In this document: positions 46,647 through 58,085 of the stretch, one piece after another | How the letters are laid out: every line of letters begins with the position of its first letter | How positions within the stretch are numbered: position 1 is the first letter of the stretch | Assembly: GCF_900205755.1 (NCBI RefSeq) | Contig: NZ_OANS01000001.1 | Coordinates: 310,001 to 374,000, forward strand | Direction: 5' to 3' | Source: Polynucleobacter meluiroseus | GTDB lineage: Bacteria; Pseudomonadota; Gammaproteobacteria; Burkholderiales; Burkholderiaceae | Length of the DNA: 64,000 nucleotides | The notes under the pieces: generated by a model | Database searches by the model: none | Seen by the model: only the letters and a program-made list of their open reading frames with translations | What the model was told of the DNA's origin: nothing | Program-made: the position numbers and the translations under genes

Positions 46647-48068
46647 ATGAACAATTCCATTGAAAACAGCTTCTTTGCGCGCTTCGCAATTAAGTGCGCC
46701 AATTGGGCGGAACGCTGGTTTCCAGATTCTTGGGTGTTTGCAGTTGTGGCGGTGGTTGTGGTGGCGGTCGCTACTTTAGGTATTGGAGCCGCCCCAAAAG
46801 AAACGGCGATGGCCTTCGGTAATGGCTTTTGGAGCCTCATTCCTTTTACGATGCAAATGGCTTTCGTTGTGATTGGCGGTTACGTTGTAGCTAGCTCGCC
46901 ACCAGCAACAAAATTGATTGAGAAATTAGCCAAAATTCCTAAGAATGGCCGTTCAGCTGTGTGTTGGGTTGCAGCTATTTCGATGGCAGCCTCTTTGCTG
47001 AACTGGGGCTTATCTCTCGTGTTTGGCGGGCTCTTAGTAAGAGCGTTGGCGCGCCGCGTAGATTTAAAGATGGATTATCGTGCAGCTGGCGCTGCGGCAT
47101 ACCTCGGTCTTGGCGCTGTGTGGGCCCTAGGCCTCTCCTCCTCAGCAGCTCAGTTGCAAGCCAATCCTGCAAGTCTGCCTCCTGCGGTTCTGGCGATCAC
47201 TGGTGTCATTCCTTTTACAGAGACGATTTTTTTATGGCAGTCAGGCGTGTTGCTTGCTGCATTGATTGCCGCCTCTTTAGTTGTGGCGTATTTTTCTGCC
47301 CCAGGACCTGAGGCAGCGCGAAGTGCTAAAGAGTGTGGTGTGGATGTTGCTTTGCCAGAAGTAAAGCCTTTGGAGCGCACACGCCCTGGCGAGTGGTTGG
47401 AATACAGTCCTATCCTAATTATTTTGTTGGCTGCCTTAGCCGCAGGCTGGCTGTTTAATGAGTTTTCTACCAAACCCTTTATTAATGCGATCTCTGGTTT
47501 AAATACCTACAACTTCTTATTCTTAATGGTGGGCGCTTTACTCCATTGGCGTCCAAGAAGTTTCTTGGATTCAGTAAGCAAAGCGGTACCGGCCACTACT
47601 GGCGTATTAATTCAGTTTCCACTCTATGGATCTATTGCAGCACTACTGACGCAGGTCAAGGGGATGGACGCGCATACTTTATCGCACCATATTTCAGTAT
47701 TCTTTGTGCAAATTGCATCGCATGATAGCTTCGCGGTTCTCATGAGTATCTACTCTGCAGTACTAGGGTTCTTTATTCCCTCAGGTGGCGGCAAGTGGAT
47801 TATTGAGGCGCCTTACGTGATGCAGGTAGCCAATGATCTGCATTACCACTTAGGTTGGGCGGTGCAAATCTACAACGCCGCTGAGGCCTTGCCTAACTTA
47901 ATTAATCCGTTCTATATGTTGCCGCTATTAGGTATTTTGGGTATTAAGGCACGTGAGTTGATTGGTTTTTCTTTTGTTCAACTATTGGTGCATACCCCTT
48001 TAGTGCTATTTTTGCTCTGGTTCTTGGGAACTACTTTGACCTACGTTCCGCCTATCCTCGCTTCCTAA
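46647..48068 (+). CDS. atoE: Short-chain fatty acid transporter, AtoE family
   Basis: This 473-residue membrane protein has about twelve hydrophobic segments. The start FARFAIKCANWAERWFPDSWVF, then MAASLLNWGLSLVFGGLLVRALARR and FIPSGGGKWIIEAPYVM, match the AtoE family of short-chain fatty-acid (acetoacetate, butyrate) uptake proteins. No ato catabolic genes are adjacent, so the role in this genome is general organic-acid uptake by inference. An AGGGA ribosome site precedes the ATG. Confidence 0.88.
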   Translation: MNNSIENSFFARFAIKCANWAERWFPDSWVFAVVAVVVVAVATLGIGAAPKETAMAFGNGFWSLIPFTMQMAFVVIGGYVVASSPPATKLIEKLAKIPKNGRSAVCWVAAISMAASLLNWGLSLVFGGLLVRALARRVDLKMDYRAAGAAAYLGLGAVWALGLSSSAAQLQANPASLPPAVLAITGVIPFTETIFLWQSGVLLAALIAASLVVAYFSAPGPEAARSAKECGVDVALPEVKPLERTRPGEWLEYSPILIILLAALAAGWLFNEFSTKPFINAISGLNTYNFLFLMVGALLHWRPRSFLDSVSKAVPATTGVLIQFPLYGSIAALLTQVKGMDAHTLSHHISVFFVQIASHDSFAVLMSIYSAVLGFFIPSGGGKWIIEAPYVMQVANDLHYHLGWAVQIYNAAEALPNLINPFYMLPLLGILGIKARELIGFSFVQLLVHTPLVLFLLWFLGTTLTYVPPILAS

Positions 48069-48200
48069 GATAGTGATGAAGTAGATGGCGTGGCTCAGTT
48101 TCTTGGGCATGCTCTGACGAATAGCCGTTCGTAGCTTTTAGTGACAAGTACTGTCAGCGGCTAGTATGATTGCGTATCTTGACCCGACTCCTTTTGAGAT

Positions 48201-49646
48201 ATGGCAAACACAGTAGAACTAGAGCGTGGTTTAGGGCAACGCCACATCGAGATGATCGCCATTGGCGGTTGTATAGGTACTGGTCTATTCATGGGCTCAG
48301 GTAGAACTATCTCTTTGGCAGGGCCCGGCATCATTGTTATTTACGGAATTACAGGGTTGATTCTGTATTTTGTCATGCGGGCAATGGGCGAGTTACTGCT
48401 CTACAACCTAAATTACAAATCACTCGTTGACTTCTGTGAAGATATCTTAGGGCCTGCAGCAGGCTTCTTTGTTGGCTGGTCTTATTGGTTTGCGTGGATT
48501 GTGGCCGCCATCGCAGAAATTGTGGCAATTACGGGGTACATGTCTTTTTGGTTTCCTAACCTACCCCATTGGATATCTGCGCTCACAATTGTTATTTTAT
48601 TGCTCGCCTTGAATTTATTAAGCGTAAAAGCATTCGGTGAGCTTGAATTTTGGATGGCCATTATTAAGGTTGTGGCTATCGTCGGTTTGATTCTATTGGG
48701 CCTCTATTTATGCTTCACTGGATTTGTCTCCCCCAGTGGCATTAAAGCCCAAGTCAGTAATCTGTGGTCGTACGGAGGCCTGATGCCTAACGGGGTCTCC
48801 GGCTTGCTTGCGGGTCTGCAAACAACGATTTTTGCATTTGCCGGCATGGAAGTCATTGGCACCATGATGGCAGAGGCAAAGGATCCAAAAATAATGCTTC
48901 CAAAAGCTATACGCAGTATTCCAGTTCGCATCATGCTCTTCTATATCGGCACTGTAACTGTGTTGATGATGATTACACCTTGGATTGATATTCCTCCCGA
49001 TCAAAGTCCTTTTGTTGGTATGTTTTCCATGGTGGGCATGTTGAGTGCAGCCTCGGTTATCAACCTCGTCGTGGTCAGCTCGGCTACTTCATCTAGTAAT
49101 AGCGGCATTTATGCTACCTCACGCATGTTGTATGGGCTAGCGCAGCAACACCATGCGCCAGCGATCTTTGGCAAGCTATCTTCCTTTCAAATTCCGGCGG
49201 GCGGCATCTTTGTGGCAACCGGATTAATTCTATCGGCGTCCCTAGTGCTCACCACCACTGAATCCATCATGGGTGCTTTTGAGTTAGTCGGCACTGTAGC
49301 AGCTTTAATCTTTATTTTTATCTGGACAATGATCCTGTTGGCTTATCTGAGCTATCGCAAGCGCCTGCCTCAAGCCCATCAGGAGTCTCAGTTCAAGATG
49401 CCGCTAAGTAAAATCACGCCTTACGTTGCCCTTGGCTTTTTTGCTGTTGTGCTTTACGCACTGATGCTCAATGAAGCAACTCGACTGGCGCTTTTTGCCT
49501 TACCAATTTGGTTTATTGGCCTAGGAATCATGTATTGGCTTAAAACACACCGTAGCGCTGATCAGCAAAAACTGATCGCTAGTTTTCAAGAAAAAGTAAT
49601 TGCTCAAAACGCGGCAGCTAAGGCCTATCGCGCGCGATCGCACTAA
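48201..49646 (+). CDS. cycA: Amino-acid permease, CycA-like (D-Ser/D-Ala/Gly type)
   Basis: This 481-residue APC-superfamily permease has twelve predicted helices. It carries GLGQRHIEMIAIGGCIGTGL, FMGSGRTISLAGPGIIVIYG, and VIGTMMAEAKDPKIMLPKAI, all close to the CycA transporter of E. coli for D-serine, D-alanine, glycine and cycloserine. The ProY/AroP/GabP branch is the alternative. It is not in an operon; the C-terminal tail of about 30 residues is hydrophilic. Confidence 0.8.
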   Translation: MANTVELERGLGQRHIEMIAIGGCIGTGLFMGSGRTISLAGPGIIVIYGITGLILYFVMRAMGELLLYNLNYKSLVDFCEDILGPAAGFFVGWSYWFAWIVAAIAEIVAITGYMSFWFPNLPHWISALTIVILLLALNLLSVKAFGELEFWMAIIKVVAIVGLILLGLYLCFTGFVSPSGIKAQVSNLWSYGGLMPNGVSGLLAGLQTTIFAFAGMEVIGTMMAEAKDPKIMLPKAIRSIPVRIMLFYIGTVTVLMMITPWIDIPPDQSPFVGMFSMVGMLSAASVINLVVVSSATSSSNSGIYATSRMLYGLAQQHHAPAIFGKLSSFQIPAGGIFVATGLILSASLVLTTTESIMGAFELVGTVAALIFIFIWTMILLAYLSYRKRLPQAHQESQFKMPLSKITPYVALGFFAVVLYALMLNEATRLALFALPIWFIGLGIMYWLKTHRSADQQKLIASFQEKVIAQNAAAKAYRARSH

Positions 49647-49670
49647 CTGGGTTGGCGAAAATTTGCAGCG

Positions 49671-50339
49671 CTACAAGTCAGTTGTATGCGCCTGTAATAA
49701 TTGATCAAAGGCGTTCATAAAAGACTCAGGAGGTTGGGCGCCTTGCAAGAGATGGCGCTCATTGAGAATGATTGAGGGCACTGCATGAATACCTGAATCA
49801 ACATAGGCCGCCTCCTCTTCCCGAACCGCTTGAGTAAACTCATCACCTTGAAGAATTTGCTGTGCTCTAACTTGATCTAAGCCCGCACGGCCAACAGCAT
49901 CCAATAAATTCTGCTCATCATCCAAATCGACTGCAAGACAAAAGTAACTGTTGAGCAACTCTTTTTTAAGCGCAGCCTGCATTAATAGGTCATATTCTTT
50001 TGCGGCCCAGAAGAGCAGGCGATGACCGGCAAAGGTGTTGTAAACCCGCTTGCGTCCTTCAGGATGAAATTCAAAACCTGCCTCTAAGGCTTTAATACGA
50101 ATTTGGTGCTGATTGGCTTTGACTTGCTCAGCGCTCAAGCCGTATTTTTCAGTTAGATGCTCTATTGCATCTTGGCCGCCTTTTGGCATTTTTGGGTTGA
50201 GTTCAAAGGCCCTAAAATGTACTTCAAAGTTGGCTATGTCCCGAAATTTGGCCATTGCCTGATATAAGTTGCCCAAACCCACCGCGCACCACGGACAGGC
50301 AATATCCGAGACAAAGTCGATTTTGATGGTGGGTTTCAT
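49671..50339 (-). CDS. DsbA-family oxidoreductase, FrnE-like
   Basis: This 222-residue protein is a thioredoxin-fold DsbA/HCCA-isomerase family member. The redox motif CPWC is at residues 15-18 (DIACPWCAVGLGN), there is no signal peptide, and it ends with the cis-Pro loop GIHAVPSIILNERHLLQGAQP. This is the FrnE type, cytoplasmic disulfide isomerases linked to oxidative stress (as in Deinococcus). It is divergent from the cytochrome b561 gene. Confidence 0.85.
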   Translation of the reverse strand: MKPTIKIDFVSDIACPWCAVGLGNLYQAMAKFRDIANFEVHFRAFELNPKMPKGGQDAIEHLTEKYGLSAEQVKANQHQIRIKALEAGFEFHPEGRKRVYNTFAGHRLLFWAAKEYDLLMQAALKKELLNSYFCLAVDLDDEQNLLDAVGRAGLDQVRAQQILQGDEFTQAVREEEAAYVDSGIHAVPSIILNERHLLQGAQPPESFMNAFDQLLQAHTTDL

Positions 50340-50508
50340 GTTTTGATTCTACTGAAATTCTTCAGCAAGTTCTACGGGACGCTTACGGTACAGACCTTAT
50401 CATCTTTATGAACTAGAATTTAGAAAGGCTATTGTGAAAGCACCTCCATCCCCTTAACGGAGGTCGAGCACCTTGATTAATTTAACCTTTTTAGTAAAGT
50501 CTGATCGT

Positions 50509-51084
50509 ATGAACGAAACTGTTTCCTCACCCGTCATAAACAAAACGGGATATTCCCACGTTGCTATCGCCTTTCATTGGATCATGGCGATCCTCATTGT
50601 GGTCAATTGGACATTGGCTATTGTCATTGATGACATGCCTTTGGGCCCTGATCGCATCACTGGCTATAGCTGGCATAAGTGGTTGGGAATCACGGTACTT
50701 TTCTTGGTGAGTTTGCGCTTAATGTGGCGCGCTACACATCCTGCACCGAAGCTCGAGATAGCGATGCCCCTGTGGCAAGAACGTGCTATGCAGCTAACCC
50801 ATATTGCCCTTTATTTCTTGATGTTCGCAGTCCCCTTAATGGGCTGGATGATGAGCTCAGCTGAGGGCTACACCGTCAATTACTTTGGCTTATTCGAGTT
50901 ACCCAATTTAGTAGATAAAAACAAAGAACTAGGTGATCAACTGGGAGATCTGCATGGATTCCTGGCTTATGCGCTGTCAGGTTTTGTCGGCATACATGTC
51001 TTAGCAGCACTCAAGCACCAATTTATTGATAAAGATAATTTACTCGGTCGTATGTCTTTTTCTTCACGCTTAAAGAAAGATTAA
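50509..51084 (+). CDS. Cytochrome b561 family protein
   Basis: This 191-residue four-helix membrane protein has the heme-ligand histidines of bacterial b561: GYSHVAIAFHWIMAILIVV (helix 1), GYSWHKWLGITVLFL (helix 2) and LGDLHGFLAYALSGFVGIHVLAALKHQFID (helix 4). It would pass electrons between quinol or a soluble donor and a periplasmic acceptor. The next gene starts 4 bp later and codes for a YceI protein, a quinone/isoprenoid-binding partner often found with b561. ATG 50509 is chosen; TTG 50473 is possible. Confidence 0.88.
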   Translation: MNETVSSPVINKTGYSHVAIAFHWIMAILIVVNWTLAIVIDDMPLGPDRITGYSWHKWLGITVLFLVSLRLMWRATHPAPKLEIAMPLWQERAMQLTHIALYFLMFAVPLMGWMMSSAEGYTVNYFGLFELPNLVDKNKELGDQLGDLHGFLAYALSGFVGIHVLAALKHQFIDKDNLLGRMSFSSRLKKD

Positions 51085-51088
51085 CTTC

Positions 51089-51664
51089 ATGCAGATTCCC
51101 TTTTTAGCTGTAGCAAGAGCTTTGACCGCATTTGTTATTAGCTTTGCGGCTACACAGGCTTTAGCGACTGAGTATTCTGTGATTGATATGTCTAAAAGTA
51201 AGATCACTTTCACCAGTAAGTTGATGGGATCCAATCTGCAGGGTGGTTTTAATAAGTTTTCAGGTAAGGTCAAATTTAATCCAGACGAGCCCGAAAAAGC
51301 CAAAGCGAATTTAGTCATTGATATCACTAGCTTTAATGCCGGCGGTGAAGAGCTGCAAGAAGAGGCTGCGCGTAAGGATTGGTTCTTCACCAAGAGCTTT
51401 CCTACCGCCAGTTTTGTCAGTGACTCAGTTAAAAATCTTGGAAACGGTAAGCTAGAAATCCACGGGGCTTTGATGATTAAAGGCAAAATTCTACCCTTAG
51501 TAATTAGCTCTACGTATCAACTGCAAGGCAAGCAATTAATCTTTGATGCTAATTTTCAATTACTTAGATTGCAGTACGCTTTAGGAGCGGGAAACTGGGC
51601 AGACACTTCGGCCGTAGCAAATGAAGTGCCAGTCAAAGTACACTTAGTTTTAGATCCTAAATAG
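51089..51664 (+). CDS. YceI family periplasmic protein (1)
   Basis: This 191-residue lipocalin-like protein has a signal peptide (ALTAFVISFAATQALA) and the YceI pattern: KSKITFTSKLMGSNLQGGFNKFSG, then PDEPEKAKANLVIDITSFNAGG, FPTASFVSDSVKNLGNGKLEIHGAL. The YceI fold binds long isoprenoids such as ubiquinone-8. It directly follows cytochrome b561 with 4 bp between, suggesting the two act together in electron transfer. A paralog follows 42 bp later. Confidence 0.9.
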   Translation: MQIPFLAVARALTAFVISFAATQALATEYSVIDMSKSKITFTSKLMGSNLQGGFNKFSGKVKFNPDEPEKAKANLVIDITSFNAGGEELQEEAARKDWFFTKSFPTASFVSDSVKNLGNGKLEIHGALMIKGKILPLVISSTYQLQGKQLIFDANFQLLRLQYALGAGNWADTSAVANEVPVKVHLVLDPK

Positions 51665-51706
51665 TATTTTTAGTTCAGTAGTCCTTTTTTAATTCTGGAG
51701 AAATAA

Positions 51707-52288
51707 ATGAAATCAAAATTACTAATTACATTGTTAGCAGCGCTCGGGTTGACGGTTGGCTTCTCAGCAGTCGCTGCGCCAACAACTTTTGCAACCGATG
51801 CTAATCATACTTTTGCGCAGTTTGAGTACAGTCACTTAGGTTTTTCCACGCAAACGAGCCGCTTCAATACGGTTAGCGGAACGGTAACCATTGATCAAGC
51901 AGCCAAAAAAGGCAGCGCGGATATTACGATTGACACGAAGTCTGTCGATACTGGTTCAACCTTCTTCAATAAGCATATTCAGGATGAAGACTTCTTGGCT
52001 ACTACACAGTTTCCAACAGCTACATTTCAGTCCGACGATATGATTTTCAAGGGCGATAAGCCTGTTGCCTTAAAGGGTACCCTGACTTTAAAGGGTGTTA
52101 GCAAGCCAGTCACCCTAAAAATTACCCATTTCGAGTGCAAGAAGCATCCAATGACAGGTGCCGATTACTGTGGCGCGAATGCTGAAACACAAGTTAAGCG
52201 TACTGAGTTCAATATGGGCAAATACGCTCCCAATGTCGGCGACCAAGTCACGATTCTGATTGCGATTGAAGCAGCCAAGAAAGAGTAA
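51707..52288 (+). CDS. YceI family periplasmic protein (2)
   Basis: This 193-residue YceI protein has a signal peptide (LLAALGLTVGFSAVAA) and the canonical family stretches DANHTFAQFEYSHLGFSTQTSRF, DFLATTQFPTATFQSDDM and LTLKGVSKPVTLKITHF. It keeps the typical motif for the YceI/polyisoprenoid-binding group more closely than the neighbouring copy. A clear terminator follows at 52335-52377, separating it from the DedA gene. Confidence 0.92.
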   Translation: MKSKLLITLLAALGLTVGFSAVAAPTTFATDANHTFAQFEYSHLGFSTQTSRFNTVSGTVTIDQAAKKGSADITIDTKSVDTGSTFFNKHIQDEDFLATTQFPTATFQSDDMIFKGDKPVALKGTLTLKGVSKPVTLKITHFECKKHPMTGADYCGANAETQVKRTEFNMGKYAPNVGDQVTILIAIEAAKKE

Positions 52289-52334
52289 CTTTCTTGGACG
52301 AGTGTGATGCCTTCACTCGGGCCGAAATTTAATT

Positions 52335-52377
52335 AACCCCAAAGCTAGACCACATACTAGCCTTGGGGTTTTTTTAA
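52335..52377 (+). terminator. Rho-independent terminator after yceI
   Basis: AACCCCAA with inner GCTAG pairs with CTAG and TTGGGGTT; a run of seven Ts follows. Confidence 0.85.
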
Positions 52378-52403
52378 TCCTTAATGGATAGCCGCAAATA
52401 TTA

Positions 52404-53009
52404 ATGAATTTATATCAGTTCCTAGAAAATGCATACTCGATGTTTTTAGCTATGCCTCGCCACCCTCTGTATTTAATGGGAGGTCTGATCTTGCTTAGTT
52501 TTGTATTCGAAGATGTGGCGGTGGCAGCTGGGGTTGCGTTTTCAACTGCGGGCTCTCTATTATGGAGCGAGTCTTTTATTGCGATTTGGTTGGGTATTGC
52601 CGCAGGGGATTTACTTCTCTATGCTACGGGATTCTTTTCAAGAAAAATTCCTTTTCTGAAACGGCGTTTTGTTGATAAGCCTCAAGTGCAAGAAAAAGTC
52701 TTAAATAAACATAATCTGATCGCAACTATTTTTATTGCGCGAATTACACCGGGCTTGCGCTTAGTGACTTATGTTTACGTAGGCTTTAGGCACATCAATT
52801 TTTACCGTTTTACTGCAATAGTTATGCTAGCGGTATTAATTTGGACGGCTAGCTTATATTTGACCAGCTTTTACTTGGGAGCTTGGATTGCTCAAACCCT
52901 GCCGATTCCTAAGCCGATTGCGGTAGCACTGCCCCTCCTGCTGTTAGCAATCATGACATTAATTTTTCCTTGGGCGAGATCAAAATGGCAGGGCAATAAG
53001 CATGCCTGA
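52404..53009 (+). CDS. DedA-family/SNARE-associated membrane protein
   Basis: This 201-residue protein has four to five hydrophobic helices and the DedA/VTT core: FEDVAVAAGVAF, the GIAAGDLLLYATGF glycine motif (EDxxxxxGxxxGD type), and the FIARITPGLRLVTYVYVG motif with the conserved Arg residues. DedA proteins move undecaprenyl phosphate or other lipids across the membrane. It overlaps the following ATP-grasp gene by 8 bp, so translation is coupled. It is the first gene of a five-gene unit. Confidence 0.87.
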   Translation: MNLYQFLENAYSMFLAMPRHPLYLMGGLILLSFVFEDVAVAAGVAFSTAGSLLWSESFIAIWLGIAAGDLLLYATGFFSRKIPFLKRRFVDKPQVQEKVLNKHNLIATIFIARITPGLRLVTYVYVGFRHINFYRFTAIVMLAVLIWTASLYLTSFYLGAWIAQTLPIPKPIAVALPLLLLAIMTLIFPWARSKWQGNKHA

Positions 53010-54105
53010 TCAAGCTCCTAATCCCTTTTTAGCATCTAAACAGGGTAGCAAAGTACTGAGCTTCTTTGAGTTTTGGCCAGCTTGGCTATTTTATTTGCCG
53101 GTATATATCTTCATTGGCTTGCTGATGATGCGGTATCGCAGTTTTATGTTGCCTACCGCAGTAAATCCAAGATTGGATGGAGGTAAATTCTGCGGTGAAT
53201 CTAAGCATGCCATTCTACAAACGGTAGAACACTATCTCCCTGAATACGCTGCGGTGCATTGTGCGATTGAGAAGAGGCATGATGCACCGCTCGAGGACGT
53301 CTTTGCAGAGTTGCAAGACCAATTAGAAAAGCGCAAAATTTCTTATCCTTTGGTGGCCAAACCCGATCTAGGCTGTCGTGGTGCTGGAGTCAACCTGATT
53401 CATAGTCCAGATCAACTGTATGCATATCTGCAAGCATTTCCAAATGGTGAATCCCTGATTTGCCAAGAATTGATTTCTTATGAAGCAGAGGCTGGAATAT
53501 TTTATTGCAGACTACCTCATGAAGAAACAGGGCGAATTATTTCTTTAACCCTCAAGTATTTTCCAGTTGTGATTGGGGATAGTAAGCACACTTTGCATGA
53601 TTTGATCATGAAGAATCCACGTGCTAGTGCGTTATCGCATCTTTACCTTCCCCGCCTTCAAGCTCGTTTAGGTGAGGTGCCTGTTGCGGGCGAAAAAGTC
53701 AGCTTAGTTTTTGCGGGAAATCACAGCAAGGGTGCTATTTTTAAAGATGGAGCACTCAAGATTAGTCAAACTCTAACGGAGACATTTGATGGGATCTCCA
53801 AAAGACTGCCCAGTTTTTATTTTGGACGCTTTGATGTGCGTTACGCCAGCTTTGAGCAATTGGAGAGGGGCAATGCGTTCCAGATTGTCGAGATTAACGG
53901 CGCTAGCTCTGAATCTACCCATATTTGGGATGCGAATTGCAGTCTAATGAAAGCCTACCGAGACTTATTTACGCAATTTCACTTGCTGTTCATGATTGGA
54001 GAGTACAACGTAAGACATGGGGCAAAGAAACAGGCTTTTAAGGAATTCGTAAAAGCCCATTTGCATGATAAAAAATTAAGTACCTTGTATCCTGGAACCC
54101 ATTAG
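53002..54105 (+). CDS. Membrane-anchored ATP-grasp family protein
   Basis: This 367-residue protein has one or two N-terminal hydrophobic segments (FFEFWPAWLFYLPVYIFIGLL) and an ATP-grasp domain: the nucleotide Lys in YPLVAKPDLGCRGAGVNLI (with the glycine-rich loop), LICQELISYEAEAGIFYCR, and the metal-ligand strand FQIVEINGASSES. These enzymes join a carboxylate to an amine or thiol. The substrate is unknown; being next to a DedA lipid transporter suggests work at the membrane face. It overlaps dedA by 8 bp and lies 2 bp before the DinB gene. Confidence 0.75.
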   Translation: MPDQAPNPFLASKQGSKVLSFFEFWPAWLFYLPVYIFIGLLMMRYRSFMLPTAVNPRLDGGKFCGESKHAILQTVEHYLPEYAAVHCAIEKRHDAPLEDVFAELQDQLEKRKISYPLVAKPDLGCRGAGVNLIHSPDQLYAYLQAFPNGESLICQELISYEAEAGIFYCRLPHEETGRIISLTLKYFPVVIGDSKHTLHDLIMKNPRASALSHLYLPRLQARLGEVPVAGEKVSLVFAGNHSKGAIFKDGALKISQTLTETFDGISKRLPSFYFGRFDVRYASFEQLERGNAFQIVEINGASSESTHIWDANCSLMKAYRDLFTQFHLLFMIGEYNVRHGAKKQAFKEFVKAHLHDKKLSTLYPGTH

Positions 54106-54107
54106 CA

Positions 54108-54632
54108 ATGACTGTTAAAAAAAATGCGCAACAATTAATTGACTACACGATCGCAAATTTGGGGATGATGGGGCAACTTGCAGCCCATTTCCACCTGGAA
54201 ATTCAAGAGCGCTATCGCGATCCTATCGGCGCTCACATTAGGCACATCATTGAACATTATGAAACTTTGATATTTAAGCGTTCATCTCAAATTAATTACG
54301 ACACAAGACAGCGCGATATTTCTTTAGAGGAGAATCCTGTTGAGGCAGAAAATAGGCTCGCAGCTTTGTCAGAATATTTGCATAACGTTACCCTCTATGA
54401 GTTGGATGACCTTGTTAGCGTTAGTTCTGCAGGTGGATTATTTGGAGAGGTGGCTTTTATTAATCAATCGAGTGTGGGTCGCGAGTTATGCTTTCTTAAT
54501 AGTCATGCAATCCACCACTTAGCTATCATTAAGCCTGCGTGCAAGCAGTTGGGTATTCCGCTCGATGAGTATTTCGGCTTTGCGTCTTCAACAGTGGCTC
54601 ATCTTGAATCTCAAAAAATGGAGGTTTTATGA
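54108..54632 (+). CDS. DinB-like metal-binding four-helix protein
   Basis: This 174-residue helical protein has the DinB/YfiT-type metal site: conserved GAHIRHIIEHYETL near residue 41 and NSHAIHHLAII near residue 126, which supply the histidine ligands. DinB-fold proteins often use thiol cofactors or act as metal-dependent transferases, but no specific role is known. It begins 2 bp after the ATP-grasp gene and overlaps the YHS gene by 4 bp (ATGA). Confidence 0.75.
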   Translation: MTVKKNAQQLIDYTIANLGMMGQLAAHFHLEIQERYRDPIGAHIRHIIEHYETLIFKRSSQINYDTRQRDISLEENPVEAENRLAALSEYLHNVTLYELDDLVSVSSAGGLFGEVAFINQSSVGRELCFLNSHAIHHLAIIKPACKQLGIPLDEYFGFASSTVAHLESQKMEVL

Positions 54633-55102
54633 AAAAATTATTGACTCACATCATACTGGCTGTGGCCGCGCTTCTTATCTCGGCGACGAGCATTTGCGCT
54701 GCACCTGCAATCAATACCCTCAGTAGCGGATTATTCGAGCGTCAAACAGGCACTGCGATTCGTGGCTATGATCCGGTTGCTTATTTTGTGAGTAATAAAC
54801 CCGTAAAGGGAAAAGAGGATTTTTCTTTTGACTGGAATGGGGCTAAATGGCTTTTTTCGTCGCAGGATAACTTGAATCTCTTCAAAGCAAATCCCGAAAA
54901 ATATGCGCCCCAATATGGCGGTTATTGCGCTTATGGGGTTGCCGTGGATAATCTAGTCAGCATTGAGCCGGACAAATTTACTATCATTGGTGGCAAGCTC
55001 TACCTCAATTATGATGCTGATGTGCAAAGTACCTGGCGCAAAACCTCGGAAAAATACATCTCCGATGCAGATAAAAAGTTCAACGTATTATTGAAAAAAT
55101 AA
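54629..55102 (+). CDS. YHS-domain exported protein
   Basis: This 157-residue protein has a signal peptide (ILAVAALLISATSICA) and a YHS-type domain (GYDPVAYFVSNKPVKGKEDFSFDWNGAKWLFSSQDNLNLFKANPEKYAPQYGGYCAYGV). Here one Cys is kept in GGYCAYG. YHS domains bind metal ions and occur in periplasmic copper/heavy-metal and redox proteins. It overlaps the DinB gene by 4 bp and is 26 bp from the DoxX-like gene. Confidence 0.87.
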   Translation: MKKLLTHIILAVAALLISATSICAAPAINTLSSGLFERQTGTAIRGYDPVAYFVSNKPVKGKEDFSFDWNGAKWLFSSQDNLNLFKANPEKYAPQYGGYCAYGVAVDNLVSIEPDKFTIIGGKLYLNYDADVQSTWRKTSEKYISDADKKFNVLLKK

Positions 55103-55128
55103 GCCATTAAATAATTAAGGAGGCATGT

Positions 55129-55611
55129 GTGAATTTTATTAAAAGAAACTGGGCTTGGATTTTGACAATCTATGTTGCTTTTGTTTTTATTCAATCCCTA
55201 TTTTTTAAATTTACAGGCTCACCTGAAACCGTTTATATATTTCAAGGGAAATTGGATCCATGGGCAGCGAGTTTAGGCTTTCCAGGCGTTTTTGCCCCTG
55301 GCGGCATTTTTTCTGCCAAAGTCGTGGGAATATTTGAACTTATCGCCTCAGCCCTTTTGATTGTCGGGGCATTCATGCGCAAGCAGAATCCATGGATTCA
55401 AATTGTGGGTGCAGCCGTGGGATTGGGCGTGATTAGTGGCGCCATCTTCTTTCACCTCTTTACTCCATTGGGAATAGCGGTTGTGAATACCGATGGCAGT
55501 AGCGATAGTGGCCAATTATTCTCCCTTGCTTGTGGCGTATGGATTGCCTGTGCTTGGTTATTATTTCTGAATAAAGTGGTACTGCAAGGTGCGCTTAAGA
55601 AGTTCACCTAA
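55129..55611 (+). CDS. DoxX-like four-helix membrane protein
   Basis: This 160-residue protein has four hydrophobic helices (ILTIYVAFVFIQSLFFKFTG; GIFELIASALLIVGAF; IVGAAVGLGVISGAIFFHLF; ACGVWIACAWLLFL) and resembles the DoxX/DoxD-like family of small quinone-linked or redox membrane proteins. Start GTG at 55129, with a strong AAGGAGG site upstream. It closes the DedA-ATPgrasp-DinB-YHS unit, followed by a terminator at 55649-55675. The family assignment is by hydrophobic pattern and length, not by a decisive motif. Confidence 0.6.
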   Translation: MNFIKRNWAWILTIYVAFVFIQSLFFKFTGSPETVYIFQGKLDPWAASLGFPGVFAPGGIFSAKVVGIFELIASALLIVGAFMRKQNPWIQIVGAAVGLGVISGAIFFHLFTPLGIAVVNTDGSSDSGQLFSLACGVWIACAWLLFLNKVVLQGALKKFT

Positions 55612-55648
55612 ATCGTTGTTCGCTTAGCTGTCCATCTAAAGATTGAAT

Positions 55649-55675
55649 AAACCACCTACGGGTGGTTTTCTTTTG
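55649..55675 (+). terminator. Rho-independent terminator
   Basis: AACCACC/GGTGGTT closes a TACG loop, followed by a T-rich tract. It lies between the five-gene unit and katG. Confidence 0.8.
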
Positions 55676-55805
55676 AACAAGCTTAAAAAGACAATGGCGG
55701 CTTAAAGCGCACAGAATTAGTCAAGCATCCAGCCCACATAAGCGTTATTTAGACCCTTATTAATTCAGTGCAGTTTTAAAGGCTGAATATGACTAGCCCC
55801 AGTAA

Positions 55806-58043
<2,238 letters not shown>

Positions 58044-58085
58044 TGTTTGGGTGGAGATCAGATGCTAATGCAATGATAGAAAGAA

